The notes: a model not told the origin generated them from the sequence alone. 64,000 bases of DNA from Flavobacteriaceae bacterium UBA7684 (GCA_002482885.1 DLGW01000026.1:40042-104041); one strand, 5' to 3'; counted from the stretch's first letter, positions 16,507-26,735 are shown. Made by a program: numbers and translations.

Positions 16507-17979
16507 ATGAAAGCAACTTTCACTATTTTAATTTTACTTACCATGACAACAATACAAGCACAATCAAAAATGAAAATCGAACAAATTTATACGGGCTGTA
16601 TGGCGCACGCCGCCTATTATTTAGAAAGTGATGGAGAAGCAGCCATATTTGATCCACTACGTGAAGTGTCGCCCTACATTGAAAAAGCTCAAAAAGACAA
16701 CGCTAAAATCAAATATATTTTTGAAACTCATTTTCATGCCGATTTTGTTTCGGGTCATTTAGATTTAGCCAAAAAAACTGGAGGACAAATTGTATACGGT
16801 CCAACCGCAAAACCGAGTTTTGAATCCATTATTGCTACTGATAATCAAGAATTTAAAGTTGGGAAATACACCGTAAAAGCCATCCATACCCCTGGGCATA
16901 CCTTAGAAAGTACTTGTTATTTATTGTTTGATGAAAACAACAAAATGCACGGTATTATTACTGGGGATACTTTATTTATTGGCGATGTAGGCAGACCTGA
17001 TTTGGCTCAGAAATTAGTATCTGATTTAACCCAAGAAAAATTGGCGTCATACTTATTTCATTCCTTAAGAAATAAAATCATGCCGTTGCCCGATGATTTA
17101 ATTGTATATCCGAATCACGGTGCTGGTAGTGCTTGTGGTAAAAATATGAGTAAAGAAACTACCGATACTTTAGGTAATCAAAAAAAGACCAACTATGCCT
17201 TAAGAGCGAATATGACTGAACAAGAATTCATCTCGGAAGTTTTAGAAGGATTATCGGCTCCCCCAGCCTATTTTCCTCAAAATGTAATGATGAATATTCA
17301 AGGTTATGAAAGTTTAGATGCCGTAATGAAAAAAGGAAATCATCCTCTTTCTGCCCTAGAATTTAAAGAAATTGCTCAGCAATCCGAAGCTTTAATTTTA
17401 GATGTAAGAAGCGAACAAGAATACATCAAATCACACATTCCTCGCTCAATTTTTATTGGATTAAAAGGACAATTTGCTCCTTGGGTAGGTGCTTTAATTA
17501 AAGACACGCAACAACCTATATTACTGGTAGTTAGTAAAGGTCATGAAGAAGAAGCTGTAACCCGTTTATCACGTGTAGGTTTTGACCACACTTTAGGATA
17601 TTTAGAGGGTGGAATCGAAAGTTGGATAAATGCTAATTTTGAAACGGACTCGGTACATTCTATTTCGGCAGACACCTTCAAAAACCAACACCAAAACGAA
17701 AAAGTAATTGATGTTAGAAAACCATCGGAATACCTTTCTGAACATGTGATTGGCGCAACGAATATTCCTTTAGATGATTTCAACAATCACTTAAATGAAT
17801 TTCCAAAAGACAAAACTTTTTATGTGCATTGCCAAGGAGGCTACCGTTCTTTAATCATGGCATCCATACTAAAATCAAGAGGTTTTCATCAGTTAATTAA
17901 TGTTGAAGGCGGTATTGTGGCACTCAAAAAAGCCCAAATAGAACTAAGTCCGTATGTATGCCCATCCACTCTAAAATAA
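16507..17979 (+). CDS. Persulfide dioxygenase (ETHE1-like metallo-beta-lactamase) fused to two rhodanese domains
   Basis: A 490-residue protein. The metallo-beta-lactamase domain (about 22-260) has THFHADFVSGH with His75, His77, Asp79 and His84, later HTPGHT and GDTLFIGDVGRPD, as in glutathione-persulfide dioxygenases that turn persulfide into sulfite. Two rhodanese domains follow. The first (about 290-375) has lost its catalytic Cys (VVSKGHEEEA); the second keeps it (HCQGGYRS, Cys442). The N-terminus MKATFTILILLTMTTIQAQ looks like a signal peptide, so it may act in the periplasm, unless it starts at Met22. It is the last gene of the sulfur cluster. Confidence 0.88.
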   Translation: MKATFTILILLTMTTIQAQSKMKIEQIYTGCMAHAAYYLESDGEAAIFDPLREVSPYIEKAQKDNAKIKYIFETHFHADFVSGHLDLAKKTGGQIVYGPTAKPSFESIIATDNQEFKVGKYTVKAIHTPGHTLESTCYLLFDENNKMHGIITGDTLFIGDVGRPDLAQKLVSDLTQEKLASYLFHSLRNKIMPLPDDLIVYPNHGAGSACGKNMSKETTDTLGNQKKTNYALRANMTEQEFISEVLEGLSAPPAYFPQNVMMNIQGYESLDAVMKKGNHPLSALEFKEIAQQSEALILDVRSEQEYIKSHIPRSIFIGLKGQFAPWVGALIKDTQQPILLVVSKGHEEEAVTRLSRVGFDHTLGYLEGGIESWINANFETDSVHSISADTFKNQHQNEKVIDVRKPSEYLSEHVIGATNIPLDDFNNHLNEFPKDKTFYVHCQGGYRSLIMASILKSRGFHQLINVEGGIVALKKAQIELSPYVCPSTLK

Positions 17980-17981
17980 AT

Positions 17982-18019
17982 TGTTAATAACAAGTTAGTA
18001 AATCAGTAAGTTATTAACA
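17982..18019. repeat. Inverted repeat between the dioxygenase and DUF2795-like genes
   Basis: TGTTAATAAC (17982-17991) and GTTATTAACA (18010-18019) are perfect 10-base inverted copies 18 bases apart. No T run follows, so it is not a standard terminator; it could be a protein site or an mRNA 3' hairpin. Confidence 0.5.
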
Positions 18020-18029
18020 GGGGTACCTC

Positions 18030-18059
18030 TTGTTTTATTGCTTCAAAAAATTATTTTTG
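18030..18059 (+). promoter_or_regulatory. Promoter of the DUF2795-like gene
   Basis: TTG (18030-18032), exactly 19 bases, TATTTTTG (18052-18059): a full consensus match. It fixes the start at ATG 18080, since the alternative TTG at 18038 would be upstream of the transcript start. Confidence 0.65.
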
Positions 18060-18079
18060 CAATACTAAAAATTAAGAAG

Positions 18080-18301
18080 ATGTACTGGACACTAGAATTA
18101 GCCTCGTATCTGAGTGATGCTCCATGGCCGGCAACAAAAGATGAGCTTATAGATTACGCTATTCGTACCGGAGCTCCATTAGAAGTAGTTGAAAATCTAC
18201 AATCTATTGAAGACGAAGGAGACAACTATGAGTCTATCGAAGAAATATGGCCAGATTATCCTACCGACGAAGATTATCTTTGGAACGAGGATGAATATTA
18301 A
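18080..18301 (+). CDS. Small acidic DUF2795-type protein
   Basis: A 73-residue, strongly acidic protein (MYWTLELASYLSDAPWPATK, ending DEDYLWNEDEY). I recognise it as the short conserved Bacteroidota protein often found directly before secA and assigned to DUF2795; its role is unknown. The TATA-like spacing of the promoter at 18030-18059 decides the ATG at 18080 over an upstream TTG. It has its own terminator before secA, so it is likely to be expressed as a single gene. Confidence 0.8.
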   Translation: MYWTLELASYLSDAPWPATKDELIDYAIRTGAPLEVVENLQSIEDEGDNYESIEEIWPDYPTDEDYLWNEDEY

Positions 18302-18315
18302 TTGTTAAAAAGAAC

Positions 18316-18345
18316 AAAAAAAGCCTCAGTTGAGGCTTTTTTTTT
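18316..18345 (+). terminator. Intrinsic terminator between the DUF2795-like gene and secA
   Basis: A-rich stem AAAAAAAGCCTCA pairs with TGAGGCTTTTTTT around a 2-base loop, followed by further T residues. Confidence 0.75.
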
Positions 18346-18380
18346 GATTACTTTTACCGCTTTAAAATCAAAAAAACACC

Positions 18381-21300
18381 ATGAGTTTAGTTAATAGCCT
18401 TATAAAAATATTAGTCGGAGATAAATCTCAAAAAGACATTAAAAATGTTACTCCCTTAGTTACTAAAATCAAAGCTGTTGAAGCGGCTATCGTTTCCTTA
18501 TCAGACGATGAATTAAGAGCTAAAACAGCCTTTTTTAAGTCTGAGATTCAAAATGCGCGCGCCGAAAAAGACTTATTAGTTACCCAAAAAACGGAACAAG
18601 CAGAACAAACCACCGACTTAGATTTAAAAGAAGACTTATACATTGAAATTGATAAACTTCAAAAAGAAGCTTACGAAATCACCGAGAAAAAATTAGCCGA
18701 TATTTTACCCGAAGCTTTTGCGGTAATTAAAGAAACGGCTCGCCGATATAAAGAAAATAAACAATTAGTAGTTAAAGCTAATGAATTTGACAGAACTATT
18801 TCTCAATTAAAAGACAACGTAACCATTCAAGGTGATCAAGCCATCTGGGCGAATCACTGGGATGCTACCGGTAAAAAAATTACTTGGGATATGGTGCATT
18901 ATGATGTCCAATTAATAGGCGGTATTGTTTTGCATCAAGGTAAAATTTCCGAAATGCAAACGGGTGAGGGAAAAACTTTAGTAGCTACCCTTCCACTCTA
19001 CTTAAACGCTTTAACAGGAAACGGTGTACACTTAGTAACCGTAAATGATTACTTAGCTAAACGTGACTCGGCTTGGATGGCTCCTTTATTTGAGTTTCAC
19101 GGGTTAAGAGTAGATTGCATCGACAATCACCAACCCAATTCGGAAGGCAGAAAAAACGCCTATTTAGCAGATATTACTTATGGAACCAACAATGAATTTG
19201 GTTTTGATTATTTGCGTGACAACATGGCTCATTCTCCTGCGGAATTAGTACAACGTAAACACAATTATGCGATTGTGGATGAGGTGGATTCCGTATTAGT
19301 AGATGATGCCCGTACCCCATTAATCATTTCGGGTCCAGTTCCCAACGGAGACCGACATGAATTCAACGAATTAAAACCAAAAATTGACAGTTTAGTTTCT
19401 TTACAACGCCAATTAGTAACTGGTGTTTTGGCGGAAGCTAAAAAATTAATTAAAGAAGGAAATACCAAAGACGGCGGATTATTATTATTAAGAGCTTACA
19501 GAGGATTCCCAAAAAGCAAACCCTTGATTAAATTCTTAAGTGAAGAAGGCATCAAACAATTGCTTCAAAAAACAGAGAATCATTACATGCAAGACAACAA
19601 CCGCGAAATGCCTAAAGTGGATGAAGCCTTGTATTTTGTAATTGACGAAAAAAACAATCAAGTAGAATTGTCTGAAAATGGTTTAAAACACATTTCAAAA
19701 GATACAGACGAAACCTTCTTTATTCTACCAGACATTGGAACCGAGATTGCCAAAATTGAAAGACAAAACTTACCTATAGAAGAAGAAGCTGCTTTACGCA
19801 AAAAACTTTTTGAAGATTTTAGCATCAAAAGCGAAAGAATTCACACCTTAAATCAATTGCTTAAAGCTTACGCCTTATTCGAAAAAGACGTAGAATACGT
19901 GGTTATTGACAACAAAGTAATGATTGTTGACGAACAAACTGGTCGTATTATGGATGGTCGTAGATATTCAGACGGATTACACCAAGCCATTGAAGCTAAA
20001 GAAAATGTAAAAATCGAAGCGGCTTCGCAAACTTTTGCCACAATTACTTTACAAAACTATTTTAGAATGTACAGTAAATTATCGGGTATGACCGGTACTG
20101 CGGTAACAGAAGCTGGGGAATTATGGGAAATCTATAAATTGGATGTGGTAGAAATTCCAACCAACAAACCCATTTCTAGAATTGATAAAGACGATTTGAT
20201 TTATAGAACGGCTCGTGAAAAATACAATGCAGTGATTGAAGATGTGGTTAACTTATCTAAAGCAGGAAGACCGGTTTTAATTGGTACCACTTCGGTTGAA
20301 ATTTCGGAATTATTAAGCCGAATGCTTAAAATGAGAAATATTCCACACAATGTATTGAATGCTAAATTGCATAAAAAAGAAGCCGAAATTGTAGAAGAAG
20401 CAGGTAAACCAGGTGTGGTAACCATTGCCACCAACATGGCAGGTCGTGGAACGGATATTAAATTAACTGACGAAGTTAAAAAAGCAGGAGGTTTAGCCAT
20501 TGTAGGTACCGAAAGACATGATTCCAGAAGGGTTGACCGCCAGTTGCGTGGTCGTTCAGGACGTCAGGGAGACCCAGGAAGTTCGCAATTTTACGTTTCG
20601 TTAGAAGACAACTTAATGCGTTTATTTGGTTCTGACAGAGTGGCTAAAGTGATGGACAAAATGGGATTACAAGAAGGTGAAGTCATTCAGCATTCTATGA
20701 TGACCAAATCCATTGAAAGAGCTCAGAAAAAAGTAGAAGAAAATAACTTTGGTGTTCGTAAACGTTTGTTAGAATACGATGACGTAATGAATGCACAAAG
20801 AGAAGTTATTTATAAACGCAGAAGACACGCTTTATTTGGAGAACGTTTACAAGTAGATATTGCCAATATGATTTTTGACACTTGTGATAAAATTGTAGAA
20901 AACAGTAAACAAGGCTCTGATTTTAAAGGTTTTGAAATGGACATGATTACTTATTTTGATTTTGCTCCATCAATCACTAAAGCGGAATTTGACAAACTTA
21001 ATGTTAACAGTTTAACCAATAAAGTTTACGAAGAAGTACTTAAAATGTACGCGCTTAAAAACGAAAAAAATGCGCAGAATGCTTTCCCAGTAATTAAAAA
21101 TGTTTTTGAGAATCAAAACAATAAATACGAAAGAATTGTAGTTCCATTTACCGACGGAACCAAATCAATTAATGTAGTAACCGATCTTAAAAAAGCATAC
21201 GAATCACACGGAAAACAACTGATTGCAGATTTTGAAAAGAACATCACGTTGGCCATTGTTGATGAAACTTGGAAAAAGCATTTACGCAAAATGGATGAAT

Positions 21301-21731
21301 TGAAACAATCGGTTCAATTAGCCGTTCACGAACAAAAAGACCCTTTATTAATTTATAAGTTTGAAGCTTATGAATTATTTAAAACTAACATTGAAAGTAT
21401 TAATAAAGAGGTGATTTCTTTCTTATTTAAAGGAAATTTACCTTCTCAGAATACCGAAGAGATTCACGAAGCTAAAAACACCGTAGTTAAAGAAAACTAC
21501 AAAACCAGTAGAAACGAAGTGGGCAATAACGATAGTGAATCTGCTGCAAACGAAGGAAAAGCTACTCAAAGACAACCTGTTACAGAAACTATTGTTAGAG
21601 ACGCTCCAAAAATCAACAGAAATGATGTGGTTACCGTTAGAAATTTAATAAGCGGAGAAACACAAACTATTAAGTATAAAAAAGCGGAAAGTTTATTAAC
21701 TACTGGTCAATGGGTAGTTGTAGAAGAATAA
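18381..21731 (+). CDS. secA: Preprotein translocase ATPase SecA
   Basis: The 1116-residue motor drives secretory proteins through SecYEG. Walker A is QTGEGKT (193-199) and Walker B carries [17 protein letters not shown] (about 295-311). [11 protein letters not shown] and [19 protein letters not shown] are the helicase motifs of the second nucleotide domain. It is about 200 residues longer than E. coli SecA, with extra sequence at about 340-420 and in the C-terminal part, as usual in Bacteroidota. It lacks the C-terminal zinc-binding Cys motif and ends GQWVVVEE. Transcribed alone, with a terminator right after the stop. Confidence 0.97.
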   Translation: MSLVNSLIKILVGDKSQKDIKNVTPLVTKIKAVEAAIVSLSDDELRAKTAFFKSEIQNARAEKDLLVTQKTEQAEQTTDLDLKEDLYIEIDKLQKEAYEITEKKLADILPEAFAVIKETARRYKENKQLVVKANEFDRTISQLKDNVTIQGDQAIWANHWDATGKKITWDMVHYDVQLIGGIVLHQGKISEMQTGEGKTLVATLPLYLNALTGNGVHLVTVNDYLAKRDSAWMAPLFEFHGLRVDCIDNHQPNSEGRKNAYLADITYGTNNEFGFDYLRDNMAHSPAELVQRKHNYAIVDEVDSVLVDDARTPLIISGPVPNGDRHEFNELKPKIDSLVSLQRQLVTGVLAEAKKLIKEGNTKDGGLLLLRAYRGFPKSKPLIKFLSEEGIKQLLQKTENHYMQDNNREMPKVDEALYFVIDEKNNQVELSENGLKHISKDTDETFFILPDIGTEIAKIERQNLPIEEEAALRKKLFEDFSIKSERIHTLNQLLKAYALFEKDVEYVVIDNKVMIVDEQTGRIMDGRRYSDGLHQAIEAKENVKIEAASQTFATITLQNYFRMYSKLSGMTGTAVTEAGELWEIYKLDVVEIPTNKPISRIDKDDLIYRTAREKYNAVIEDVVNLSKAGRPVLIGTTSVEISELLSRMLKMRNIPHNVLNAKLHKKEAEIVEEAGKPGVVTIATNMAGRGTDIKLTDEVKKAGGLAIVGTERHDSRRVDRQLRGRSGRQGDPGSSQFYVSLEDNLMRLFGSDRVAKVMDKMGLQEGEVIQHSMMTKSIERAQKKVEENNFGVRKRLLEYDDVMNAQREVIYKRRRHALFGERLQVDIANMIFDTCDKIVENSKQGSDFKGFEMDMITYFDFAPSITKAEFDKLNVNSLTNKVYEEVLKMYALKNEKNAQNAFPVIKNVFENQNNKYERIVVPFTDGTKSINVVTDLKKAYESHGKQLIADFEKNITLAIVDETWKKHLRKMDELKQSVQLAVHEQKDPLLIYKFEAYELFKTNIESINKEVISFLFKGNLPSQNTEEIHEAKNTVVKENYKTSRNEVGNNDSESAANEGKATQRQPVTETIVRDAPKINRNDVVTVRNLISGETQTIKYKKAESLLTTGQWVVVEE

Positions 21732-21754
21732 GAATTTAGATTTTATATAAAACT

Positions 21755-21782
21755 AAAAAAGACTGCAAATGCAGTCTTTTTT
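21755..21782. terminator. Bidirectional terminator between secA and the convergent gene
   Basis: Perfect 13-bp stem AAAAAAGACTGCA / TGCAGTCTTTTTT with a 2-base loop; it overlaps the stop codon of the leftward gene at 21781. Confidence 0.8.
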
Positions 21783-22833
21783 AGTTTACATCTGTATCGA
21801 AGGATAATCTAGACATAATGGGTAAATGGTCGGAATTTACAAAGCCTGTAAAATTCTCGAAACTTTTAATTTTTAAACGCTTATCGGCAAAAATATAATC
21901 GATTCGGGCTGGATAATACTTATAAGGATAGGTACTTCCTAAACCACTTCCCTTTTCTTCAAAGCAATCCAGCAAACTTCCTCGAACACTTCGGTAAACG
22001 TAAGAAAAAGCACTATTGTTCATATCTCCACAAATCACAATAGGAAAAGTGCATTGTTTTTTATGTTCCTTAATCAACTCTGCTTGTAGTTGTTGCTTTT
22101 TAAAAGCTTTGCTAATTCTATAAAAAATAATCTCGGACTTGGATTGATCTACTTCTTCGTGAATATCACTACTAATACTAATGGATTGTAAATGAATGTT
22201 GTACACTCTAACCGTATCCTTTCCTATTAATACGTCGGCATAAATAGCCGCATTAGAAGAATTTTCAAAATCAATATCACCTTTGTTAATTATAGGAAAT
22301 TTAGAAAAAATAGCCTGAGCCATTCTTTTTCTTTTATTCCCCTCGCCTTCATCGTTAAGAAAAATATATTGATGAGGATATTCCGAAAAATCAAGTTTAT
22401 TTTTAATGTAATATTCCTGTATACAAAGAATATCTGGTTTTTTTTGGGTAAAAAATTCCTGGATGTTTTTCTCTACATCCTCGTCAATCCAATCATATAA
22501 ATTAAAATATCTTACATTATAACTCATTACTGTAAAATCCGTAATATCAACAGGAATAGGCTCTCTGCTGAACTTATAAAATTTACTAATAAATGGCATC
22601 CCTATAAGTAATAAAATGCCCGATAATAAGATTTGTCTTTTTAATTGAATGGCCCAGTAAAAAACAAACAAGCAATTAAAAATAAGTAAAGTGGGTAAAA
22701 ACAAAGTTAATACCGATAATAAAGGAAATAGTTTGGGGGCTAAAAATGGCAAAACATACCCTACGAACGTTACTAGGGTAAGCACCATATTTAATAGAAA
22801 TATGAATTTATTAAACCAAGAAAGGTTTTTCAT
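21781..22833 (-). CDS. Membrane-anchored endonuclease/exonuclease/phosphatase-family protein
   Basis: A 350-residue protein with two or three hydrophobic helices in the first 85 residues, then an EEP (DNase I-like) domain from about 100. Motifs seen are MSYNVRYFN, ILCIQEYY (catalytic Glu), ICGDMNNSAFS (Asp/Asn) and a final SDHLPIMSRL (His). The family includes nucleases and phospholipid or sphingolipid phosphodiesterases; the substrate is unknown. It is the last gene of the leftward mutL-rhomboid chain, 5 bases after the preceding gene. Confidence 0.85.
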   Translation of the reverse strand: MKNLSWFNKFIFLLNMVLTLVTFVGYVLPFLAPKLFPLLSVLTLFLPTLLIFNCLFVFYWAIQLKRQILLSGILLLIGMPFISKFYKFSREPIPVDITDFTVMSYNVRYFNLYDWIDEDVEKNIQEFFTQKKPDILCIQEYYIKNKLDFSEYPHQYIFLNDEGEGNKRKRMAQAIFSKFPIINKGDIDFENSSNAAIYADVLIGKDTVRVYNIHLQSISISSDIHEEVDQSKSEIIFYRISKAFKKQQLQAELIKEHKKQCTFPIVICGDMNNSAFSYVYRSVRGSLLDCFEEKGSGLGSTYPYKYYPARIDYIFADKRLKIKSFENFTGFVNSDHLPIMSRLSFDTDVN

Positions 22834-22838
22834 ACAAT

Positions 22839-23711
22839 TTATTTTCCTGCCTTAAATAAAAAATCTTTTTCTTCTTTACTTAAACTATCATAGCCAGATT
22901 TACTGATTTTGTCTAAAATTTCGTCTATCTGTTGCTGTGTTTTAGTTTTAATAATTCTGTTTTTGTTAAAGTCTGGATTGTTAGTATTACGATGAACCGT
23001 AAAATTTTTATTTTTTTTGGGTTGAAATAGTTTTGATCCTTCTGCGGTAAGATAGCTCCAAAATTTAGATAAATCTATACCTGACTTTAAAAGTACAATA
23101 TACAAATATCCAAATAATGCACCACCTAAATGTGCTAAATGTCCTCCTGTATTTTGATAAGGCAATTGAATGATGTCTAAAATTAAAAACACCATGGCAA
23201 TATGCCAGAGTTTAACATTTCCGATTAACAACAACCTTACTGGGGTATGTGGCGAGTAACTTGCTGAAGCAAAGATAATTGCCATGATAGCTCCAGAAGC
23301 TCCAATAAGGGGTACTACCCTGCTTTCTAATACCGGAAAAATAAAAAAACTAAGTATATAAATCAATCCCGAAAATAAAACACCTAGTATGTATAACCCT
23401 ACCAATTGCTTTTGGGTAAAAAACACTTGAAATATCACCCCTATAAAATGCAGGGTAATCAGATTAAAAATCAGGTGTAAAAAATCAAAATGAAAAAAAG
23501 CATACGTAAAAACAGACCACGGTTTATATAACAATTCTGTAGGATCCGAAGACAAACTAATCCAATGGGAATATTGGAAAGATATTCCGAACATCATCAG
23601 TACACTTTGAACAATTAACGGAAAAGCAAATAATATAATATTCCAAAATATAATTTGGGTAACTACTCCGCCTAACTGATACTGTTGTTTAATTTCGTTA
23701 AAAACACTCAT
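22839..23711 (-). CDS. Rhomboid intramembrane serine protease (second copy)
   Basis: A 290-residue membrane protein with about six helices. The catalytic Ser is in IGASGAIMA, the His in HLAHLGGALFGY, and the family Asn/His helix near FAFFHFDFLHLIFNLITL. The C-terminal 70 residues are charged and cytoplasmic in character (QTQQQIDEILDKISKSGYDS), a tail common in Bacteroidota rhomboids. It lies 10 bases downstream of another rhomboid gene; the two proteins differ clearly outside the active site. Substrates are unknown. Confidence 0.92.
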   Translation of the reverse strand: MSVFNEIKQQYQLGGVVTQIIFWNIILFAFPLIVQSVLMMFGISFQYSHWISLSSDPTELLYKPWSVFTYAFFHFDFLHLIFNLITLHFIGVIFQVFFTQKQLVGLYILGVLFSGLIYILSFFIFPVLESRVVPLIGASGAIMAIIFASASYSPHTPVRLLLIGNVKLWHIAMVFLILDIIQLPYQNTGGHLAHLGGALFGYLYIVLLKSGIDLSKFWSYLTAEGSKLFQPKKNKNFTVHRNTNNPDFNKNRIIKTKTQQQIDEILDKISKSGYDSLSKEEKDFLFKAGK

Positions 23712-23721
23712 GTTTTATATT

Positions 23722-24474
23722 TTAAATATCCCAACGATTATTATTGAATTCGTTTTTTTTCCAATACCACATAATAATAAAACCAAATAAAGCACCTCCA
23801 ATGTGGGCAAAATGGGCAATTCCGCCCCCAAAAATTGATTGTCCTGTAACCCCCGAAAACAAGTCCATTAATAATAAACCAGGTACAAAATATTTGGCTT
23901 TTATAGGAAAAGGAATAAACAACAACATCAGTTCAGCATTAGGAAACATAAAAGCAAAGGCCACCAAAATTCCATAAATAGCTCCTGAAGCACCTACTGC
24001 AGGAGTTGAAAATGCGCCAAACATATTCGTAACCGTATTTCCGCCCATCAAGTGATGGAAATTCATACTGTATTTCCCTTGGGTTAGCAACATTTTAATA
24101 TCCTCTGCTCCCATTCCATTTTCGGTTAAAAACTGTACTCCTTTTTGAAAGTAATAATAATTAACCCCCGTATGTATTAAACCAGCACCTATTCCACAAG
24201 AAAGATAAAAAAACAAAAACTTGTAGCTACCCCACATTTGCTCTAAGGCAGAACCAAAGGCATATAATCCATACATATTAAATAAAATATGCATAAATCC
24301 TCCATGCATAAACATATAGCTCACAAACTGCCAATAAGTAAATTTAGGATTTTCAAAAAAATGCAAAGCAAAATAATCCAATCCTATAGTTTCTCCTATG
24401 ATTAGGGTTCCTACAAAAAAAATAATATTAATTGTTATTAAGTGTTTAACCGTATCGGTCATACTATTCATCAT
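23722..24474 (-). CDS. Rhomboid intramembrane serine protease (first copy)
   Basis: A 250-residue, six-helix membrane protein with catalytic Ser in VGASGAIYGI, His in HFAHIGGALFGF, and MHGGFMHILFNMYGLYAFGS in the second helix. A longer loop between helices 3 and 4 (about residues 110-155, GNTVTNMFGAF) is a difference from the second copy. Its start overlaps the end of mutL by 4 bases (ATGA), so the genes are translationally coupled. Confidence 0.93.
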   Translation of the reverse strand: MMNSMTDTVKHLITINIIFFVGTLIIGETIGLDYFALHFFENPKFTYWQFVSYMFMHGGFMHILFNMYGLYAFGSALEQMWGSYKFLFFYLSCGIGAGLIHTGVNYYYFQKGVQFLTENGMGAEDIKMLLTQGKYSMNFHHLMGGNTVTNMFGAFSTPAVGASGAIYGILVAFAFMFPNAELMLLFIPFPIKAKYFVPGLLLMDLFSGVTGQSIFGGGIAHFAHIGGALFGFIIMWYWKKNEFNNNRWDI

Positions 24475-26312
24475 AAAGAAAACTTTTTATCTAATTCTTC
24501 TACACTAATATTCACAAAAGTAGGTTTAAAAAATGGAGACACTGTAGCGTCTTTACAAGAAAACAAGGTGTTAATCAACGTTTCTTGTTCTACTTCCGAC
24601 AGATAGCTACCTGTTTTTACCGCCAAACTTTTGGCCATAGATTTGGCAATTCTATCATTCACACTATAAGCATCTATGTGGAGTCCATCTTCTAAATCAG
24701 ATAATAATTGATCTATAACAATTGAGGCTTCACTTTCTGAAACCGAAATGGGTAATCCACTAATTGTAATTTTATCTGAAGTAATGCTTTCAAAAATAAA
24801 ACCCGTATGTACTAAGGAATCCTTAATTTCTTTAATTAAATTGATTTCATTTTTAGAAAAATATAATTCTAACGGAAATAGCAATTGCTGGCTAGATGCC
24901 TTAGACAACGTAATATTCGATAAAAATTGTTCGTACAAAATACGCTGATGTGCTCTTTGTTGGTCTACAATTAACAGGCCTCCTTTTGCTGGAGTTACAA
25001 TGTATTTTCGATGCAATTGGTACGTTTTATAAACGGATTGTTCTACATCTTTAGGTTCAAATAATGCATTTACTTTGGAAGGCGTTTCATAAGTCAAAGG
25101 TTCCGCAGTAAAACTCTCTTTTAAACCTAAATATAAACTTTCCCAACTGGCATTTTGATTAGATTTATGGTAAGAATATTCCTTTTTGGTAGTTGTTTTT
25201 TCTTCGAATGGATTGTAAGATAAATCAACTTCAACCGTAGGCATGGTCACTTCTTTATTCTTAAAATGATAAGGAGTGTCCAAATTGGAATCTCTTTCAA
25301 AATCTAAAACAGGGGCAATACTAAATTGTCCTAAACTGTGTTTTACAGATGCTCTTAAAATAGAGTATAAAGCCTGTTCATCGTCGAACTTAATTTCTGT
25401 TTTGGTAGGATGTATGTTAATATCGATGGAACCTGCTGGAACCTCTAAATAAATGTAATAAACAGGTTGCGTACCTTCTTTTAACAAACCTTCAAAGGCA
25501 CTCATTACCGCATGATGTAAATAACCACTTTTTATAAATCGATTGTTTACAAAAAAGAATTGTTCCCCTCGGGCTTTTTTGGCAAATTCTGGTTTTCCAA
25601 TAAACCCAGTTATGGTTACATTTTCGGTTGATTCTTGTATGGGCACCAGTTTTTCGTTGGTTTTACCCCCGAAAATATTTACAATTCGTTGTCTTAGATT
25701 ACTAATAGGTAATTGATAAACTTCGGAACCATTGTGATACATCGAAAATCCAATCTGAGGATGCGCTAAAGCTACTCTTTGAAATTCGTCAATGATGTGT
25801 CGGTATTCAATAGTATCAGACTTTAAAAAATTACGTCGGGCGGGAATGTTGTAAAATAAATTTTTAACAGAAAAAGTGGTACCCGATTGTATTACACATT
25901 CGTCTTCGTTAATTACTTTACTGCCTTCAACTGTAATTTGAAAACCTAATTCTTGATGTGGTGTTTTCGTTTTTAAATCTACATGAGCTACTGCTGCAAT
26001 GGATGCTAAAGCTTCTCCACGAAATCCTTTAGTATTAATCGAAAATAAATCTTCGGCATTTTTAATTTTAGAAGTCGCATGGCGCGCAAAACTCAATCTG
26101 GCATCTTCGGCAATCATTCCTTTGCCATTATCTACTACTTGAATCAGGGTTTTGCCTGCTTCTTTTAAATTTAAAGTAATCTGATAAGCTGAAGCATCTA
26201 TCGCATTTTCTAACAGCTCTTTAACAACAGATGATGGTCTTTGAACCACTTCTCCTGCCGCAATCTGATTAGCCACATGATCAGGTAATAATTGTATAAT
26301 TCCTGTTGCCAT
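24471..26312 (-). CDS. mutL: DNA mismatch repair protein MutL
   Basis: A 613-residue protein. The GHKL ATPase motifs are intact: VKELLENAIDA, DNGKGM, TKGFRGEALASI. The C-terminal dimerisation domain is present, but the metal-binding endonuclease motifs are changed: the DQHAxxExxxxE position reads DQQRAHQRILYE (450-461), the ACR motif reads SCKDAT, and CPHGRP reads SPFFKP (592-597). Nicking activity therefore looks lost. Its start overlaps the stop of the small membrane protein gene by one base (TAATG), and its end overlaps the rhomboid start. Confidence 0.95.
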   Translation of the reverse strand: MATGIIQLLPDHVANQIAAGEVVQRPSSVVKELLENAIDASAYQITLNLKEAGKTLIQVVDNGKGMIAEDARLSFARHATSKIKNAEDLFSINTKGFRGEALASIAAVAHVDLKTKTPHQELGFQITVEGSKVINEDECVIQSGTTFSVKNLFYNIPARRNFLKSDTIEYRHIIDEFQRVALAHPQIGFSMYHNGSEVYQLPISNLRQRIVNIFGGKTNEKLVPIQESTENVTITGFIGKPEFAKKARGEQFFFVNNRFIKSGYLHHAVMSAFEGLLKEGTQPVYYIYLEVPAGSIDINIHPTKTEIKFDDEQALYSILRASVKHSLGQFSIAPVLDFERDSNLDTPYHFKNKEVTMPTVEVDLSYNPFEEKTTTKKEYSYHKSNQNASWESLYLGLKESFTAEPLTYETPSKVNALFEPKDVEQSVYKTYQLHRKYIVTPAKGGLLIVDQQRAHQRILYEQFLSNITLSKASSQQLLFPLELYFSKNEINLIKEIKDSLVHTGFIFESITSDKITISGLPISVSESEASIVIDQLLSDLEDGLHIDAYSVNDRIAKSMAKSLAVKTGSYLSEVEQETLINTLFSCKDATVSPFFKPTFVNISVEELDKKFSL

Positions 26313-26647
26313 TACCTTCTTTGAAAAATGGTTAAATCAAAATCAATAAAAAACAAAAAAAACAAAATCAAAAGCGCTATTATGATCAACAATCTATTAT
26401 TTACTACCCTATTTCCACGATGTCTACTGTTGTTTCTGGCTTCGTCCCAATTGGCTCTAAAATCATTATAACTGTAGGTTTCTCGATCTCTGCGAATGGC
26501 AGAGTCAAAATCATAGATATTTCTATCCCCTTCCTTTCCTTTATAGTATCTAGGGGTATAATTAAATCTTTTATACTGAGGAAGTTTTACAAGGAATTTT
26601 CTCAAAACAAATGGTATTGGTTTACTTTTCAAAGTTAGACATTCCAA
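26312..26647 (-). CDS. Small single-span membrane protein, uncharacterised
   Basis: Up to 111 residues, basic and Tyr/Arg/Asn-rich (KRFNYTPRYYKGKEGDRNIY) with one C-terminal hydrophobic helix (LLIIIALLILFFLFFIDF). Homologues before mutL in flavobacteria are often labelled riboflavin synthase subunit beta, which nothing here supports. The ATG at 26647 is doubtful: a -7-like TAACTTTG falls within its first codons on the minus strand, and a TTG at residue 15 (26605, then RKFLVKLPQYKRF) would fit better. It heads the mutL-rhomboid chain. Confidence 0.65.
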   Translation of the reverse strand: MECLTLKSKPIPFVLRKFLVKLPQYKRFNYTPRYYKGKEGDRNIYDFDSAIRRDRETYSYNDFRANWDEARNNSRHRGNRVVNNRLLIIIALLILFFLFFIDFDLTIFQRR

Positions 26648-26691
26648 AATCTAATAAAAGATTTATCCTCATACTTTTTTCAACACTGGTG

Positions 26692-26721
26692 TTTATAATG
26701 TGTAAACTTTAGTTAGTTTTG
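26692..26721 (+). promoter_or_regulatory. Promoter of the histidine kinase gene
   Basis: TTT (26692-26694), 19 bases, TAGTTTTG (26714-26721). The -7 box is perfect, the -33 has one mismatch. The transcript would begin only about 8 bases before the start codon. Confidence 0.45.
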
Positions 26722-26735
26722 ATAAAAAAAGCATC

